This document shows positions 51,304 through 60,695 of a stretch of 64,000 nucleotides of DNA, in pieces. The notes under the pieces are model-generated. The model was not told the DNA's origin. It ran no database searches and saw nothing but the letters and a program-made list of their open reading frames with translations. This DNA comes from Rubrobacter indicoceani (lineage in GTDB: Bacteria > Actinomycetota > Rubrobacteria > Rubrobacterales > Rubrobacteraceae), in the NCBI RefSeq assembly GCF_003568865.1, contig NZ_CP031116.1:62001-126000 (forward strand). Direction: 5' to 3'. Every line of letters starts with the position of its first letter. The first letter of the stretch is position 1. The position numbers and the translations under genes were made by a program.

Positions 51304-52200
51304 CTAGATCGGCCGCTCGGGCTGATCCATCGGGAAGCGACTTCGGAAATCGTCGGCTATCTCCTCCATCGTCACCCACCGGACGCCGTCGTGCCCGTTT
51401 ATGTACTCGATGAGGCGCTCGTGCATCAGGAGCACCTGCGGCCGGCCGCTCACGTCGGGGTGGATGGTGAGGGGGAAGACGGCGTAGTCCTGCTCGCGGT
51501 AGACCCAGTCGAACTGATCTCGCCAGAGCTGCTCTATATCCCGCGGGCTTACGAAGCCGTGCGTCGCCGGGGAGGTCTTTATGAACATCATCGGCGGCAG
51601 GTCGTCCACGTACCAGTTGCCCGCAATCTTCACGAGGTCTATCTCCTCGCCGCGAACAAGCGGCTTCATCCACTCCGAGGCGGGCTTGCCGTAGTCTATC
51701 TTTGTCCAGGTGTCCCCGACGCGGGCGTAGTACGGCACGAAGTCGCGGTGCTGAAGGGAGTGGTCGTACTTGTAGCCGTACTTTATCAGGAGGTCGTTCG
51801 AGACGGCGGAAGCCTCCCACCAGGGCGCGACGTTCCCGACCGGCTTCCGGCCCGAGACGTCCTCTATAAGCTCGATGGCCTTTACAAGGACCTCTTCTTC
51901 CTGCTCGGGGGTCATGGCGACCGGGTTCTCGTGCGAGTAACCATGCGAGCCTATCTCGTGGCCGCCCGCAACGACCATCTCCGTCTCCTTCGGGAAGGTC
52001 TCGATGGAGTGGCCGGGGATAAACCAGGTGGTCTTCATATCGTACTTCTCGAAGAGCTTCAATAATCTCGGCGTGCCGACCTCACCGGCGAACATGCCGC
52101 GCGAGATGTCGTCGGGCGAGTCCTCGCCGCCGTAGGAACCGAGCCAGCCTGCCACCGCGTCGATATCCACCCCGTAGGAGCAGAGGATCTCCTTTGCCAT
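51304..52200 (-). CDS. polysaccharide deacetylase (PgdA/PuuE-like)
   Basis: The 298-residue protein has the NodB-type motifs [10 protein letters not shown] (the Asp pair), [15 protein letters not shown], the metal-binding [12 protein letters not shown], the VAPWWEAS region, and a late [13 protein letters not shown] histidine motif. This order matches the HpPgdA/allantoinase-like deacetylases with a GYSHENP loop, which act on peptidoglycan or on small cyclic ureides. No signal peptide is present, which argues against a wall substrate. ATG 52200 has AAAGGAGAG upstream. It ends 20 bases before the small zinc-ribbon gene's ATG. Confidence 0.85.
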   Translation of the reverse strand: MAKEILCSYGVDIDAVAGWLGSYGGEDSPDDISRGMFAGEVGTPRLLKLFEKYDMKTTWFIPGHSIETFPKETEMVVAGGHEIGSHGYSHENPVAMTPEQEEEVLVKAIELIEDVSGRKPVGNVAPWWEASAVSNDLLIKYGYKYDHSLQHRDFVPYYARVGDTWTKIDYGKPASEWMKPLVRGEEIDLVKIAGNWYVDDLPPMMFIKTSPATHGFVSPRDIEQLWRDQFDWVYREQDYAVFPLTIHPDVSGRPQVLLMHERLIEYINGHDGVRWVTMEEIADDFRSRFPMDQPERPI

Positions 52201-52448
52201 AAAGCCTCTCCTTTTTCGCACGCCCGACGGTGCTTATCGTACAGCAGAAGCCGGGCCCGAGGCGATGCCGGGCTCTTTGCCGACGCGGCGAAAAGGTTTT
52301 GCGGAGGGGATCACCTCGACCGGGACCTTGAAGCGCCCGGAGCAAGTTGACCACGCTTCAAGCGGTCGGGGGCCGTTTTCGGAGGTGGAAGTATCAGAAG
52401 GGATCGTCTAGCATCTTCCGGGTTGCCGGCGGAGACTACGGGGGGATC

Positions 52449-53441
52449 TTGGGTTTATCGAAACGGGTTGCGGTGTTTTCGCTGGGCGGGACCATCTCCT
52501 CGACCGGGGATTCCGCCGCCGGCGTGACGCCGACGCTGACGGGTGAGGACCTTGTCCGGGATGTGCCGCAGATATCCGGTGTCGCCGAAGTATCCGCGAC
52601 TTCGTTCCGGCAGATGTCGTCCGGGGAGTTGACGCTCGACGACCTTGTAGAGCTTGCGGCGGAGATAGAGGCCGCCTTTGCATCCGGGGCGTCCGGCGCG
52701 GTCGTGACGCAGGGTACGGATACGATCGAGGAGACAGGCTTCGCTCTTGACCTACTGCTTGACCGCGAGGAACCCGTCGTCGTAACGGGGGCGATGCGAA
52801 ATCCGACCCTGCCCGGCGCGGACGGCCCGGCGAACCTGCTGGCGGCGGTGCAGGTCGCCGTGAGCGGGGCCGCCCGGGGCCTCGGCGCGCTCGTGGTGAT
52901 AAACGACGAGGTGCACGCCGCCCGGTTTGTCAGAAAGACCCACACCCAGAGCCCGGCGACGTTCCGCTCCGAACCGGCAGGCCCGGTCGGGTGGTTGGCG
53001 GAGGGAAGGGTACGGATCGTACAACGCCCGGTCGGGCGGCGGCATATCCCCGTTTCGGTCGAGTACACCGCCCGCCCCGTCGCGCTCTACACGGCCTCGC
53101 TCGGGGATGACGGGCGGGTGTTGCCGGAGTTGCCCGGCCTCGGCTACGGGGGGCTCGTCGTGGAGGCCATGGGCGGCGGCCACGTTCCGGAGGCGGTCGC
53201 CGACAGGCTGGAACTGCTTGCAGCGCAGATGCCCGTCGTACTCTCCTCGCGCACCGGCAGCGGCGACGTTCTGAGAAAAACCTACGGCTTCCCCGGCTCG
53301 GAGATAGACCTTATCGGTCGGGGTCTGATCCCGTCCGGAACGCTCGACGGTCTGAAAGCCCGGATGCTCCTGAGCCTGCTCCTGAGAGCCGGAACCGGCC
53401 CGGACGAGATCCGGAGCGCGTTCTGCGAAGGGTTCGGATAG
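52449..53441 (+). CDS. asparaginase
   Basis: The 330-residue enzyme has the first threonine motif VAVFSLGGTISST (T near residue 14), the second catalytic region VVTQGTDTIEETGFAL, and VVTGAMRNPTLPGADGPANL and GGLVVEAMGGGHVP. It should hydrolyse L-asparagine to aspartate and ammonia. TTG 52449 follows CGGGGGGATC; the frame opens upstream but without homology. It diverges from the deacetylase gene. No export signal is seen, so it is a cytoplasmic type. Confidence 0.9.
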   Translation: MGLSKRVAVFSLGGTISSTGDSAAGVTPTLTGEDLVRDVPQISGVAEVSATSFRQMSSGELTLDDLVELAAEIEAAFASGASGAVVTQGTDTIEETGFALDLLLDREEPVVVTGAMRNPTLPGADGPANLLAAVQVAVSGAARGLGALVVINDEVHAARFVRKTHTQSPATFRSEPAGPVGWLAEGRVRIVQRPVGRRHIPVSVEYTARPVALYTASLGDDGRVLPELPGLGYGGLVVEAMGGGHVPEAVADRLELLAAQMPVVLSSRTGSGDVLRKTYGFPGSEIDLIGRGLIPSGTLDGLKARMLLSLLLRAGTGPDEIRSAFCEGFG

Positions 53442-53662
53442 CTTTATCCTCGATGCCCCGTGAGGCTACCCCGCGCCGAGCGGTTCGTCATGCCGGAGGC
53501 CGCCTGCCCCGAAGCGCCGCAACGTCCGGAAGGTAGCGGGCCTCTTCGCAGAACGCGAAAGCCGAGCGAACCGGCACATGGGCCGCAGCGGCCACCGCAC
53601 GCAGCTTGAAGGCAGTGAACCCGCCCCGAAAATAGCTTATGTAAATGACACTTTTCGCAAGC

Positions 53663-53668
53663 TATAAT
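53663..53668 (+). promoter_or_regulatory. -10 element of the recombinase promoter
   Basis: A perfect TATAAT (53663-53668) sits in an AT-rich pocket (53630-53670) upstream of the recombinase ATG 53729. A clear -35 is not found at 17 bases. Downstream, TAGCGAAAC and GTTTCG halves around ACCGGCGGTAGC (near 53690-53716) form an inverted repeat that could be a regulator or recombination site. Confidence 0.5.
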
Positions 53669-53728
53669 AACCGGCGTTAGTCCTGCGGTAGCGAAACACC
53701 GGCGGTAGCGTTTCGGGAGGTGGTTTTC

Positions 53729-54859
53729 ATGGGCGGGGATGGCTCTGTGGAGGGGCAGCGGCACGAGGTTTCGGGGGGTTCTGCGTTCTCTGGGGCAAAG
53801 GCGGAGAAGAAAGGGCCGGAGGACATCCGGGCCGCTTCGGGCGGGGTCGGGAAGATCGGGGGTCTTGTCGCGGAGGGGGTGCTTCTGGAGGCGGAGCCGC
53901 TGCCGGTTCGGGCGAACCCCGTGTCGGCGTACCTGGCGGGTCTCTCCGAGAGTTCGCGGCGTCCGATGCGCACGAACCTCGAGACGGTGGCGCGGCTGGT
54001 GTCGGGCGGGAGCGTCTGCGCGATGGAGCTTGCCTGGTGGAGACTCCGCTACGAGCACACCTCCCTTATCCGCTCGACGCTCGCCGCGTCCTACGCGCCG
54101 GCCACCGCCAACCTTATGCTCTCCGCCATGCGCGGGGTGCTCAAGGCGTGCTTCAGGCTCGGCTACATCTCGGCCGACGATCTGCAGCGGGCCGCGGACA
54201 TCCCCCCCGCCCGCGGCAGCCGCCTTCCCCCCGGCAGAGCCGTGGACCGGGGCGAACTCTACGCCCTTTTCCGGCTGTGCTACAGAGACATCAAAAAAGC
54301 CCGGGGGGCCCGGGACGCGGCGCTCTTCGCCCTTCTTTACGCCTGTGGTCTTCGAAGAAGCGAGGCGGTCTCTCTGGATCTCGTGGACTACAACCCCGAG
54401 ACCCTTGAGGTCCGGGTGAGAGGCAAGGGCAACAGGGAGCGGATGGTCTACGCTGAAGGCGGGGCCGACAGGGCGGTGAACCTGTGGGTCGGCGTAAGGG
54501 GCGGGGAGCCCGGGGCTCTTTTCCTGCCCGTGAACAAGGGCGGGACCGTGGTGCGGGCCAGAACCGACCCCGACGGGGAGGTTGCGGCGGCGAGGCTGAG
54601 CGATCAGGCCGTCTACGACATCGTAAAGAGGCGTCACAGGGAGGCCGGGGTGAAGAAGCTCTCCCCCCACGACTTCAGAAAGACCTTTGTCGGGGACCTG
54701 CTCGACGCGGTGGGCGACCTCTCGGTGGCCCAGCAGCTCGCCGGACACGCCGATCCGGGAACGACGGCGCGCTACGATCGGCGCGGGGAGCGGGCCAAAA
54801 AAAAGGCGGCCGGCCACCTGCACGTCCCGTACTTCGGGGACGACACCGGGCAGCCGTAG
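53729..54859 (+). CDS. tyrosine recombinase (XerC/D-type)
   Basis: The 376-residue recombinase has a long variable N-terminal region (about 1-60), a SAM-like core-binding domain (60-160), and a catalytic domain with R209 (CGLRRSEAVSL), K233 (GKGNRER), H314-x-x-R317 (SPHDFRKTF), H340 (AGHADPGTTARY) and Y349. All six active-site residues are present. It probably resolves plasmid multimers or integrates an element. GGGAGG lies eight bases before ATG 53729; a start three codons upstream is possible. Confidence 0.92.
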   Translation: MGGDGSVEGQRHEVSGGSAFSGAKAEKKGPEDIRAASGGVGKIGGLVAEGVLLEAEPLPVRANPVSAYLAGLSESSRRPMRTNLETVARLVSGGSVCAMELAWWRLRYEHTSLIRSTLAASYAPATANLMLSAMRGVLKACFRLGYISADDLQRAADIPPARGSRLPPGRAVDRGELYALFRLCYRDIKKARGARDAALFALLYACGLRRSEAVSLDLVDYNPETLEVRVRGKGNRERMVYAEGGADRAVNLWVGVRGGEPGALFLPVNKGGTVVRARTDPDGEVAAARLSDQAVYDIVKRRHREAGVKKLSPHDFRKTFVGDLLDAVGDLSVAQQLAGHADPGTTARYDRRGERAKKKAAGHLHVPYFGDDTGQP

Positions 54860-54926
54860 ACGTGCCGGCCCGGTTCTGGCCCCCGGTCGGGTTACGCCTC
54901 TGAACAAACGGAGCCGTCGACGGAGG

Positions 54927-56408
54927 CTAGCTTGTCTTTCGGGCGTCCGGCAGAACCGTCACGTTAAAGGCCGTTCCCTCGGACATATCAGCCCGGTCCT
55001 GGTTGAAGATCGCCCACCTCCCGGCGCCGGAGTCGTACCAGACGCCCACCGCGCGGTCGTTGTACGTGCCGTTGTCGTTGCCCGGGTTCCAGTTCTGCGT
55101 TACAGAGATAATGGCGTCGGGGTTGCCGTTTACCCGGCTGTTGTCTATGTAGGTGCTGTTGCCCGAGATGTTGCCTGGAGCGGCGCGGTGAACGGAGGCG
55201 AAGACAACCGGCTCCGGAGCTTCTGCAGCGGGCAAGGCCGCCGGTCCGGTCGGTGCGGGGGCCGCTTCGGACCGCTCGTTAGCGCCCCCCGTGAAGTTGC
55301 GGAGGACCTCACCTGCGCCGGCCTCCGCAAGACCGAGAACACCCGCCGCTCCGAGCAGCGCGGCGACGGACAGCGCGGCGGCCCCGGCAAGGTACCCGCT
55401 CAGGCGTTTTCTGCTTCTTCTTTTCCGGGCCGCAACGCCCACCACGGTGTCGGCCTCGGCTCTATCTCCCGCCCGGGCCCCGCCGGGCCGCAGGCCGGGC
55501 GAACCCGCCCGTCGGTTCACCGCATACTCTCTGGCAAAGCCGCGCCCGGGGCTTTCGGCCTGTGTCAGTCTGTCCCCGACGAGCTCGAGGTCCGCTATGA
55601 GTTCAGAGGCAGTATCGTAGCGCTCGGCCTGGTTTTTGGCCAGCAGCCTCCCCACCACGACCTCCATCCCGCCCGGAAAGTGGGAGTCACCGACCTTAAG
55701 AGCGTAGAGCCTCGGGGGCAACTCGTTTATGTGCTTTATGGCCGTGGCGAGCGGGCTGTCGGCCTCGAAGGGCCGCTCGCCGGTGAGCATCTGGTAGAGG
55801 ACAACGCCCAGGGAGTACAGGTCGCTCGCCGGCCCAACCTCCTCCCCCATGGCCTGCTCGGGGGACATGTAGTCAGCGGTGCCGAGCGCAAACCCCGTCC
55901 GGGTCATGCAGGGCGCCGAAGCGGCGCGGGCGATGCCGAAATCCGTCAGCTTCGCCTCGCCCGAGACGGTGAAGAGAACGTTCTGGGGCTTCACGTCCCG
56001 GTGTATGACCCCGCCGTCGTGGGCGGCGCCGAGGGCCCTTGCCACCTGGTGTGAGATCTTCACGGCCGCACGGGCTTCAAGAGGTCCTTCCCGAAGGATA
56101 AGTTCCTTCAGCGTGCCGCCCGATACGTACTCCATCACGATAAACTGGGCGCCGTCGTCGGTCTCGCCCAGATCGTAGACCGGGACTATGTTCGGATGGG
56201 AGAGCGCGGCGGCACTTCTTGCCTCGCGCCTGAAGCGCTCGACGGACTCCTCGTCGTCAGCGAACGGCCGGGCGAGTATCTTTACCGCCACATCTCGATA
56301 AAGAACCTCGTCACGGGCCAGATACACCTCGCCCATACCGCCCCGACCGACAAGGTCCGACGGACGATAACGGTTGTCTATCAAGGACGGTGACGCGCCG
56401 TCGATCAT
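54927..56408 (-). CDS. membrane Ser/Thr protein kinase with DUF7452-like extracellular domain
   Basis: The 493-residue protein starts with a PknB-like kinase domain (about 14-280): LVGRGGMGEVYLARD, AVKIL (ATP lysine), HRDVKPQN (catalytic loop), TDFGIAR and SPEQAMGEEVGPASDLYSLG. A basic linker and one membrane span follow at about 336-361. The outside part, from about 402, is a VHRAAPGNISGNSTYIDN ... VTQNWNPG ... GVWYD ... WAIFNQD domain that matches DUF7452-type secreted modules. Binding to that domain may control the kinase. ATG 56408 starts it; it converges with the recombinase gene. Confidence 0.9.
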   Translation of the reverse strand: MIDGASPSLIDNRYRPSDLVGRGGMGEVYLARDEVLYRDVAVKILARPFADDEESVERFRREARSAAALSHPNIVPVYDLGETDDGAQFIVMEYVSGGTLKELILREGPLEARAAVKISHQVARALGAAHDGGVIHRDVKPQNVLFTVSGEAKLTDFGIARAASAPCMTRTGFALGTADYMSPEQAMGEEVGPASDLYSLGVVLYQMLTGERPFEADSPLATAIKHINELPPRLYALKVGDSHFPGGMEVVVGRLLAKNQAERYDTASELIADLELVGDRLTQAESPGRGFAREYAVNRRAGSPGLRPGGARAGDRAEADTVVGVAARKRRSRKRLSGYLAGAAALSVAALLGAAGVLGLAEAGAGEVLRNFTGGANERSEAAPAPTGPAALPAAEAPEPVVFASVHRAAPGNISGNSTYIDNSRVNGNPDAIISVTQNWNPGNDNGTYNDRAVGVWYDSGAGRWAIFNQDRADMSEGTAFNVTVLPDARKTS

Positions 56409-56597
56409 CTCTCACTCCGCTGCTAATCGTAATGGTCTGTTGATTGTCATTACGGGGGAACGGATAGGACCGGATCACTCCAGACCGCCGGAACGGCGAC
56501 CCCCGCTGACAGCTACCGGGCGGAAAACAGCCTGAAGCGCCGTCGCAGGCCGGTGCTTCGACCCGGGGTCGGGGCAAACCGCACCGGTGGCCCCGGG

Positions 56598-58601
56598 TCA
56601 TCCAAAGAAAACGCGGACCTCACTCCGGAGGGTCGTTGTCGGGGCGTCCGGCAGGGCGCGCACAACGGAACTCCCCCATCCCTTCCGGCTCACCCTCGGG
56701 TCGAGTATCGCGATAACGCCCCGGTCTTCGGCGCGACGCATAAGCCGACCGGCCCCCTGCCTGAGGGAGATCTGCGCCCTCGGGAGCGAGACGTCCGGAA
56801 ACCATCCCCGGCCTTCGAGGTCGGCCTTCTCCGAGAGCTTCCGTATAACCGGGTCGTTCGGCGGCGGGAACGGGACCCGGTCCATCACGACGAGCGATAC
56901 CGCTTCGCCGGGTACGTCTATCCCCTCCCAGAACGTTCTTGTCCCGACAAGCACCCCGCCCTCGCTCCCCTTAAGCCAGGAGACAAGCCGCCCGGAGGAG
57001 TCGTCCCCCTGAAAGCGCACCGGGTATTCGGCCGTGTCGAGGTCCTCCCGAAACGCATCGAGGGCGCGCTTTGTCGAGAGCAGCACAAGGGTCCGGCCCT
57101 CTGCAAGCGAGATCAACTCCTCCGTCCGGCGAATGGCGGCGGGCGTGAAACGGTCGGCTTCGCCGTAGCCGGGGGTCGGCAGGTCGTCCGCAAGGTATAT
57201 AAGGCACCGCCCGGCGTAGTCGAAGATGTCGCCGCCCGCGTGCTCCTCGACCTTTTTCTCGGTGGCCTTTGTCCGGCGGTCCTTCCCGACGGCCGGCACC
57301 GGGACAAGAGGTCCGTCCCCGAGCCCGAGACGACCCCGGGCGTAGGAGAAAGTCGCTCCGCCCGGCCCCTCACCGCTGCCGCGACCGTTGGCCAGGGTTG
57401 CGCTTGCAAGCACCACACCCCGCCCGTTGAACATCGGAAGTACTACCTCCCGGAAGGCGGCCTCCGTGTCTACCAGCCAGCTTCTGAGCTCGGGGTAGGG
57501 CTTGCGACTCCGGACGCGGCTCCGACCGGCGGTTACGGAGTAGGCGTGAGATTCCTCCTGCGGCGCGTAGAAGGACTCGAGGTCGCTCTTCAGCCGTCCG
57601 ACCATCCCGGCGAGGTTGTTCGCCTCTTCCCTCGGGTCGTTTGCAAGCGACCGCTTTACGGAGCCGAGGGCCTCCGTGAGGCTCCCGTAGCCGCCCGGCG
57701 CCCCGGATCTCCCGCCCAGCTCGGGGTTGTTCTGCAGGCTCTCGAAGAACCGCTCGGCGGCAAGGGCCGCGCCGTCGGCGGCGTCGGTCGCGCCCACGCT
57801 TTTTTTCTTTGCCTGGCGCATGGCGTAGAGGACGCGACCGTAGCTGACCCGGGCTCCGAAAGCCTCGGCCATCACGTTCTCAAGACGGTGGGCCTCATCT
57901 ATAACGAGATGTCGGCCCTCAAGGTCGAAGATAGCACCCCCCGTCGCGGCGTTTGCAAGGAGCAGCGCGTGGTTTACAACGATGATGTCGGCCTCTGCGG
58001 CCCGGTCGCGGTGGGCGTAGTAGAAGCACCCCTCGCGAAAGGGGCAGCCCGCCGGAGCGCAGTCCTCGCCGTCCGAGGCGATCTCGGCCCAGGTCCCGGC
58101 GGGCACCGGGAAATAGAGGTCTTCGCGGTCGCCCGTCGCGGTCTCCGAGGCCCAGAGGTCAAGGTTTCTGACCACGCCCTCATCGAAGATGGACCCCGCC
58201 CGGAGCGTCTCCTGGTGTCGCTGAATGCACAAAAAGTTTCTCCGACCCTTCATCACCGCATACGAGAAACCCTCGTCCTCCGGATAGCCGAGCTGCTCAG
58301 ATACGGCCTTTCTGAGCGGCGGGATGTCCTTTTCGAGAAGCTGGTGCTGAAGGGCGATGGTGGCGGTCGAGACTATGACTTTCTCCCCGGCCAGGGCGGC
58401 GGGTGCAAGGTACGCAAGGCTCTTCCCCGTCCCGGTCGGGGCGTCGGCCAGAAGGATGCCTGCGGAGTTGAAGGCGCCGGCGACCCGGTGCGCGAGCGCA
58501 ACCTGCTGCCCGCGCCTGACGTAGCCGGGCTTCCTTGAGAAAAGCGTCCCGTCGCTTGCAAAGAGCCGCTCCACCCGGCGGTCGCTTTCGGTCCGGCTCA
58601 T
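56598..58601 (-). CDS. dinG: DinG-family ATP-dependent DNA helicase
   Basis: The 667-residue superfamily 2 helicase has Walker A at 54-61 (APTGTGKS), the iron-sulfur cysteines C125, C181, C186 and C192 (FLCIQRH; EDCAPAGCPFREGCFYY), and DEAH at 235-238. Later motifs are FWEGIDVPGEAV and LRQGAGRLMRR. This XPD/DinG arrangement unwinds DNA 5' to 3' and can resolve R-loops and other structures during repair. ATG 58601 is the first start. It is far from the rep genes, so it need not be a plasmid function. Confidence 0.92.
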   Translation of the reverse strand: MSRTESDRRVERLFASDGTLFSRKPGYVRRGQQVALAHRVAGAFNSAGILLADAPTGTGKSLAYLAPAALAGEKVIVSTATIALQHQLLEKDIPPLRKAVSEQLGYPEDEGFSYAVMKGRRNFLCIQRHQETLRAGSIFDEGVVRNLDLWASETATGDREDLYFPVPAGTWAEIASDGEDCAPAGCPFREGCFYYAHRDRAAEADIIVVNHALLLANAATGGAIFDLEGRHLVIDEAHRLENVMAEAFGARVSYGRVLYAMRQAKKKSVGATDAADGAALAAERFFESLQNNPELGGRSGAPGGYGSLTEALGSVKRSLANDPREEANNLAGMVGRLKSDLESFYAPQEESHAYSVTAGRSRVRSRKPYPELRSWLVDTEAAFREVVLPMFNGRGVVLASATLANGRGSGEGPGGATFSYARGRLGLGDGPLVPVPAVGKDRRTKATEKKVEEHAGGDIFDYAGRCLIYLADDLPTPGYGEADRFTPAAIRRTEELISLAEGRTLVLLSTKRALDAFREDLDTAEYPVRFQGDDSSGRLVSWLKGSEGGVLVGTRTFWEGIDVPGEAVSLVVMDRVPFPPPNDPVIRKLSEKADLEGRGWFPDVSLPRAQISLRQGAGRLMRRAEDRGVIAILDPRVSRKGWGSSVVRALPDAPTTTLRSEVRVFFG

Positions 58602-58736
58602 GCGTCGCGACCGTTGTTCGGGCCGGGTGTGATGAACGTAGAGGTCACCACCTTATTCTATCCGCCCGCGCGGAACTCTTCCCCGGCGGCCCCGGTGGGC
58701 TTCGGGGTGCGTTTCGCCTGTCGCTCTCTGACCGGC

Positions 58737-59486
58737 CTACGAAACCCCCGCCCGCCGGGCCTCTTCGGCGGCCCGCTCCGCGCCCGCCTGCCACGGTTCG
58801 CCGTGCCCGGTGAGCACGGTCCTCGCCCCGGTGCGCGCCAGGGCTTCAAGCGAAGCGAGGGCCCGCTCGCTGTCGGCGGTGGCCGCCCGGGCGACGATAC
58901 GCGGTCCCCTGAGCGCGGTATAGGGGTCCAGCATCACAACGGCGTCCCCCGCGATAACGCAGTCCCGGTCCGGGAAGTGAAGCGCCGAGTGCCCCAGGGT
59001 GTGGCCCGGGGTAAAGACAACCCGCGGGGAACCGGGGACCGGGAGGATGCCGGGTTCTGATCCGTAGCGCACGACCTCTTTTACCGGCTCGGGCCACCAC
59101 GCCCGGTTGCGCAGAAAGGAGGCAACCATCGGCGCGGCCCGAAACTGCGTAGCGACGTACAGCAGCCGGGCGCGCTCGTGAGCGTACTGGCGCGGCTGTC
59201 CGGTTAGCGGAACGTCGTTTTCGTGTACAAAGACCGGAACCCCGAGCTCCCTCCGTGCCCGCTCGGCAAAGCCGAGGTGGTCGAAGTGGGCGTGGGTCAG
59301 AACAACGGCGGCGACGTCGGAGAGACCGCGCCCCAGCCTCCCGAGCGCCGCTTCGAAAAAGGGCCACGAGGTTGGCAAACCCGTGTCAACCACGGTAACG
59401 CCGCCATCATCCCCTTCGACAAGGTAGAAGTTGGTATACGAGTTCTCGACGCGGTGAACTCCCTCGGCCACGCTTCGCTGCAACAT
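58737..59486 (-). CDS. MBL fold metallo-hydrolase
   Basis: The 249-residue protein has the metallo-beta-lactamase metal motif THAHFDHLG, the following histidine (FTPGHTLGHSALHFP), and the Asp (VIAGDAVVML), with a late LTGHGEPW histidine, so the binuclear zinc site is complete. It is a glyoxalase II/quinolone-like hydrolase of unknown substrate. ATG 59486 begins LQRSVAEGVHRVENSYTNFYLVE, the usual family start; the frame runs further upstream through the tandem CTCTGTCCTGCAT repeats, which is not likely to be coding. Confidence 0.85.
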   Translation of the reverse strand: MLQRSVAEGVHRVENSYTNFYLVEGDDGGVTVVDTGLPTSWPFFEAALGRLGRGLSDVAAVVLTHAHFDHLGFAERARRELGVPVFVHENDVPLTGQPRQYAHERARLLYVATQFRAAPMVASFLRNRAWWPEPVKEVVRYGSEPGILPVPGSPRVVFTPGHTLGHSALHFPDRDCVIAGDAVVMLDPYTALRGPRIVARAATADSERALASLEALARTGARTVLTGHGEPWQAGAERAAEEARRAGVS

Positions 59487-59557
59487 TTCAGCCGCCCGCC
59501 TCCCGGTGAAAATCCTCAGGCTCCGGTGCCCGGTAGCCTGGATCGTTCTTCCTGTAC

Positions 59558-59596
59558 CTCTGTCCTGCATCTCTGTCCTGCATCTCTGTCCTGCAT
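59558..59596. repeat. 13-bp tandem repeat, three copies
   Basis: CTCTGTCCTGCAT is repeated at 59558-59570, 59571-59583 and 59584-59596, then decays (CTCTGCC). It lies upstream of the MBL hydrolase and downstream of the second manganese catalase. A slippage-prone array without spacers. Confidence 0.8.
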
Positions 59597-59804
59597 CTCT
59601 GCCGAACGGCCTCCACGCCGACCCCACGCGGTGCGCAGGGTGCGGCTCCCTTCGCCGCCCTCTCTTCGGGGAACCGTCCGGGCCGCGGCAGGGCGCCGCG
59701 TTCTCCTCTTTGCCGGGCTCTTCGGGCGGCCTCGGAGTGAAAGAGGGGCCCTGACCCGAGGCGGGCCCCGGAGATTCCAGAGCCCGCCCCTGATCGTCGG
59801 CCGG

Positions 59805-60695
59805 CTAGGAGGAGGCCGGGGACTTTGGCTGCTTGGGCGTGCCGTAGAGCCTCGGGTCGACCTCGGAGAGTTCCCCGAACTCCGGCGCAAGCGCCTCCGG
59901 GCTTGCCACGTACTCGAACTTGCCCTTGCCGTCCTTCGACGGGCCGTTCGCCCAGCGGCCCTCGGCGCTCTCCTCACCCTCAGAGAAGTTCATGAACTGG
60001 TAAGCGACCCCGCTCATCTCCCGCTCCTGGGGGAAGTTCGACGGCACGGGGGTGTCCTCAAGACCATCCGCCTCCAGTTCCTCTATCGCCGCAAGCCACT
60101 GGTTCTGATGCATGGTGTCCCGGGCAAGCAGAAACGAGAACATATCCCTTACGCCCGGGTCTTCGGTGAGCTGGTAGAGCCGCGCAACCTGCAACCGCCC
60201 CTGGCTTTCGGCGGTTACGTTGAAGCGCATGTCGGCCAGCAGGTTGCCGCTTGCAACGATGTAGCCCGTGTTCCAGGGGTTGCCCATGCTGTCCCTCGGG
60301 GTCGCGCCCATGCCGCTCACCACGGCGTGCTGCGGGTTCATCGCCGCGTTGATTATCGCCGACTGCGTGTCTCCACCGCCGAGCACCGAGGCGACGATGC
60401 CGCCGTCCGATGCCCCGTTTGCAGCCTCCTCGGCCTCCACGGGGCTTGTCTCAAGAAGCCGGGCGACCATCGTCGCAAGCATCTCGACGTGGCCTATCTC
60501 CTCCGTCGCCGTGTCCATGAGCATGTCCTTGTACTTCGCCGGTCCGCGGCAGTTCCAGCCCTGGAAGAGGTAGCCGATCATAACGCTCATCTCGCCCCAC
60601 TGACCGCCTATAAGCTCCTGCATCTGCTTGGCGAATATGGGGTCTGCCTTTTCGGGCTTTGCATGGTACTGATACTGCTTTACGTGTCTGAACAC
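59805..60695 (-). CDS. manganese catalase (copy 2)
   Basis: The 296-residue protein keeps the dimanganese ligands: E35 (WGEMSVM), E66 and H69 (TATEEIGHVEML), E163 (TAESQGR) and H196 (RDTMHQNQW). It differs strongly from copy 1 outside these sites and carries an extra loop (about 83-100, PVEAEEAANGASDGG) and another C terminus. It breaks down hydrogen peroxide. The 33-residue spacing between the last two ligands is the same in both copies. ATG 60695 follows GGAAGGATC. Confidence 0.95.
   Translation of the reverse strand: MFRHVKQYQYHAKPEKADPIFAKQMQELIGGQWGEMSVMIGYLFQGWNCRGPAKYKDMLMDTATEEIGHVEMLATMVARLLETSPVEAEEAANGASDGGIVASVLGGGDTQSAIINAAMNPQHAVVSGMGATPRDSMGNPWNTGYIVASGNLLADMRFNVTAESQGRLQVARLYQLTEDPGVRDMFSFLLARDTMHQNQWLAAIEELEADGLEDTPVPSNFPQEREMSGVAYQFMNFSEGEESAEGRWANGPSKDGKGKFEYVASPEALAPEFGELSEVDPRLYGTPKQPKSPASS

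Noticed and set aside
53729-54859. Tyrosine recombinase as sign of a prophage
   Set aside because: No phage structural, lysis or repressor genes are nearby, and the plasmid origin explains it more simply.
56553-58538. Long plus-strand open frame of about 660 codons
   Set aside because: It lies wholly opposite the DinG helicase gene, which has all helicase motifs. The open antisense frame is a by-product of high GC content.
59558-59596. Extension of the MBL hydrolase through the 13-base repeats
   Set aside because: The frame is open upstream to 59627, but the first conserved residues start at ATG 59486 and the repeats are not protein-like.
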